Assembly (NCBI GenBank): GCA_009746045.1
Contig: RPFO01000164.1
Span: forward strand, 1,314,996-1,378,995
Source: Mesostigma viride
Lineage: Eukaryota; Streptophyta; Mesostigmatophyceae; Mesostigmatales; Mesostigmataceae
Direction of reading: 5' to 3'
DNA length: 64,000 nucleotides
Shown here: piece by piece, positions 61,901 through 64,000 of the stretch
Position numbering within the stretch: position 1 is the stretch's first letter
How the letters are laid out: the number at the start of each line of letters is the position of its first letter
Translations under genes and position numbers: made by a program
Notes under the pieces: model-generated
Database searches by the model: none
What the model was told of the DNA's origin: nothing
Seen by the model: only the letters and a program-made list of their open reading frames with translations

Positions 61901-64000
61901 TGTATGTACGTTTCTGTGCATGCCGGCCCTTGCGTGCATGGTGTATGTACATGTGCTTGCACTGGCCCCTTGCGTGCGCGGTGTATGTACGTGTGTGTGC
62001 AGCCCCCCTTGCGTGCGCGGTGTATGTACGTGTGTGCGCACTCGCCCCAAGCGTGCGCGGTGTATGTACGTGTGTGTGCAGCCGCCCCAAGCGTGCGCGG
62101 TGTGTGTACATGTGAGTGCAGCTGCCCCAAGCGTGCGCGGTGTGTGTACATGTGTGTGCAGTTGCCCCTTGCGTGCGCGGTGGATGTACGTGTGTGTGCA
62201 TGCCGGCAATTGCGTGCATGGTGTGTGTACGTGTGTGTGCAGCCGCCCCTTGCGTGCGCGGTGTGTGTACGTGTGTGTGCACTCGCCCCTTGCGTGCGCG
62301 GTGTGTGTACAGGTGTGTGCAGCCGCCCCTTGCGTGCATGGTGTATGTACATGTGTGTGCAGCCGCCCCTTGCGTGCGCGGTGGATGTACATGTGTGTGC
62401 AGCCGAACCTTGCGTGCATGGTGTGTGTACCTGTGCGTGAAGTCGCTCCTTGCGTGCATGGTGTGTGTACGTGTGTGTGCAGCCACCCCTTTCGTGCGCG
62501 GTGTATGTACATGTGAGTGCCGTCGCCCCAAGCGTGCATTTCGTGTGTAAGTGTGTGTGCAGCAGCCCCTTGCGTGCGCGGTGTATGTACGTGTGTGTGC
62601 AGCCGCCCCGTGGTTGCGCGGTGGATGTACATGTGAGTGGAGCCGGTCCTTGCGTGCGCGGTGTATTTACGTGTGTGTGCAGCCGCCCCAAGCGTGCGCG
62701 GTGTGTGTACGTGTGTGTGCAGTTGCCCCTTGCGTGCGCGGTGTGTGTACATGTGTGTGCAGTTGCCCCTTGCGTGCGCGGTGGATGTACGTGTGTGTGC
62801 AGCCGCCCCTTGCGTGCGCGGTGTATTTACGTGTGTGTGCAGCCGCCCCAAGCGTGCGCGGTGTGTGTACGTGTGTGTGCAGTTGCCCCTTGCGTGCGCG
62901 GTGTGTGTACATGTGTGTGCAGTTGCCCCTTGCGTGCGCGGTGTATGTACATGTGTGTGCAGTTGCCCCTTGCGTGCGCGGTGTATGTACGTGTGTGTGC
63001 AGCCGCCCCTTGCGTGCGCGGTGTAGGTACGTGTGTGTGCAGCCGCCCCAAGCGTGCGCGGTGTGTGTACATGTGTGTGCAGTTGCCCCTTGCGTGCGCG
63101 GTGTGTGTACGTGTGTGTGCAGCCGCCCCTTGCGTGCGCGGTGGATGTACGTGTGTGTGCAGTTGCCCCTTGCGTGCGCGGTGGATGTACGTGTGTGTGC
63201 AGCCGCCCCTTGCGTGCGCGGTGTGTGTACATGTGAGTGCAGCTGCCCCAAGCGTGCGCGGTGTGTGTACATGTGTGTGCAGTTGCCCCTTGCGTGCGCG
63301 GTGGATGTACGTGTGTGTGCAGCCGCCCCTTGCGTGCGCGGTGTATGTACGTGCGTGTGCAGCCGCCCCTTGCGTGCGCGGTGTATGTACATGTGTGTGC
63401 ATCCTTGTCCTTGCGTGCGCGGTGTATGTACATGTGTTTGCACTCGCCCCTTGCGTGCGCGGTGGATGTACATGTGTGTGCAGCCGCCCCTTGCGTGCAT
63501 GGTTTATGTACATGTGTGTGCAGTCGCCGGCCCCGTGCGTGCGCAGTGGATGTACGTGTGTGTGCAGCCGCCCCGTGCGTGCATGGTGTGTGTACGTGTG
63601 TGTGCAGCAGCCCCTTGCGTGCGCGGTGTATGTACGTTTCTGTGCATGCCGGCCCTTGCGTGCATGGTGTATGTACATGTGCTTGCACTGGCCCCTTGCG
63701 TGCGCGGTGTATGTACGTGTGTGTGCAGCCCCCCCTTGCGTGCGCGGTGTATGTACGTGTGTGCGCACTCGCCCTTGCGTGCGCGGTGTATGTACGTGTG
63801 TGTGCATGCCGGCAATTGCGTGCATGGTGTGTGTACGTGTGTGTGCAGCCGCCCCTTGCGTGCGCGGTGTGTGTACGTGTGTGTGCACTCGCCCCTTGCG
63901 TGCGCGGTGGATGTACATGTGTGTGCAGCCGCCCCTTGCGTGCATGGTGTATGTCCATGTGTGGGCAGTTGCCCCTTGCGTGCGCGGCGTATGTACATGT
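52961..64000. repeat. 40-bp minisatellite, at least 11 kb, continues past window
   Basis: About 275 copies of a 40-bp unit (CGTGTGTGTGCAGCCGCCCC plus TTGCGTGCGCGGTGTATGTA). Variants: GCAGTTGCCCC, GCACTCGCCCC, GCATGCCGGCC, GCATCCTTGTCC, CCAAGCGTG for CTTGCGTG, and GCATGG for GCGCGG. Variant order repeats over long blocks, so the array has higher-order structure. The unit lacks stop codons in most frames, so both strands show open frames up to about 1,860 codons; these are compositional and not called as genes. The + strand is GT-rich throughout. Length and position at an apparently gene-free edge suggest subtelomeric or heterochromatic sequence, which is inference. Confidence 0.96.

Noticed and set aside
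52780..64000. Very long open frames (up to about 1,860 codons) on both strands
   Set aside because: The 40-bp unit lacks stops in most phases, so frames open on both strands by composition. Protein repeats just mirror the DNA period.

Overview
This window is nuclear DNA from a eukaryote. Its recognisable genes are split by many GT-AG introns, about a third of the window is simple repeats, minisatellites and satellites, and it carries retrotransposon debris and a 5S rRNA gene. GC-rich coding exons, a membrane-tethered class I cyclic-nucleotide phosphodiesterase, L1-type ORF1 remnants and a possible split-direct-repeat retroelement suggest a green alga (chlorophyte or prasinophyte type). That assignment is inference; another algal or protist lineage is possible.

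Layout. 133-5888 (+): the 3' half of an ABCC/MRP-type ABC transporter (second membrane domain and second nucleotide-binding domain), cut by the left edge. 5.9-10.3 kb: no host gene, but a decayed LINE copy (6.6-9.1 kb, minus). 10.3-11.8 kb: a compound GGGA/GTGC/GGGT microsatellite. 12-13 kb: a 184-bp satellite. 13.07-14.87 kb: a non-autonomous element with A1-B1-A2-B2 repeat order. 17.3-21.6 kb (-): an ankyrin-repeat gene. 22.6 kb (+): 5S rRNA. 23.6-26.1 kb (+): a three-exon O6-alkylguanine-DNA alkyltransferase. 27-29.9 kb: four LINE 3' ends, one attached to an ORF1 remnant. 30.9-31.3 kb (-): two unassigned exons. 31.6-43.8 kb (-): a 13-exon membrane-bound cyclic-nucleotide phosphodiesterase. 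44-52.7 kb: gene-poor, with short tandem duplications, an inverted-repeat pair, three small ORFs (one with a viroplasmin/RNase H1-N-like domain), a palindromic repeat family and a truncated tRNA-Ser-like sequence. 52.96 kb to the right edge: an 11-kb 40-bp minisatellite.

The four spliced genes were rebuilt by hand from splice sites and family alignment. In each, intron phases agree from exon to exon, which is the main support for the models. The genes do not form an obvious pathway. Most long open frames (PTHPP-, GGWVG-, THVHTPRTQ-like) are translations of tandem repeats and are not called as genes.
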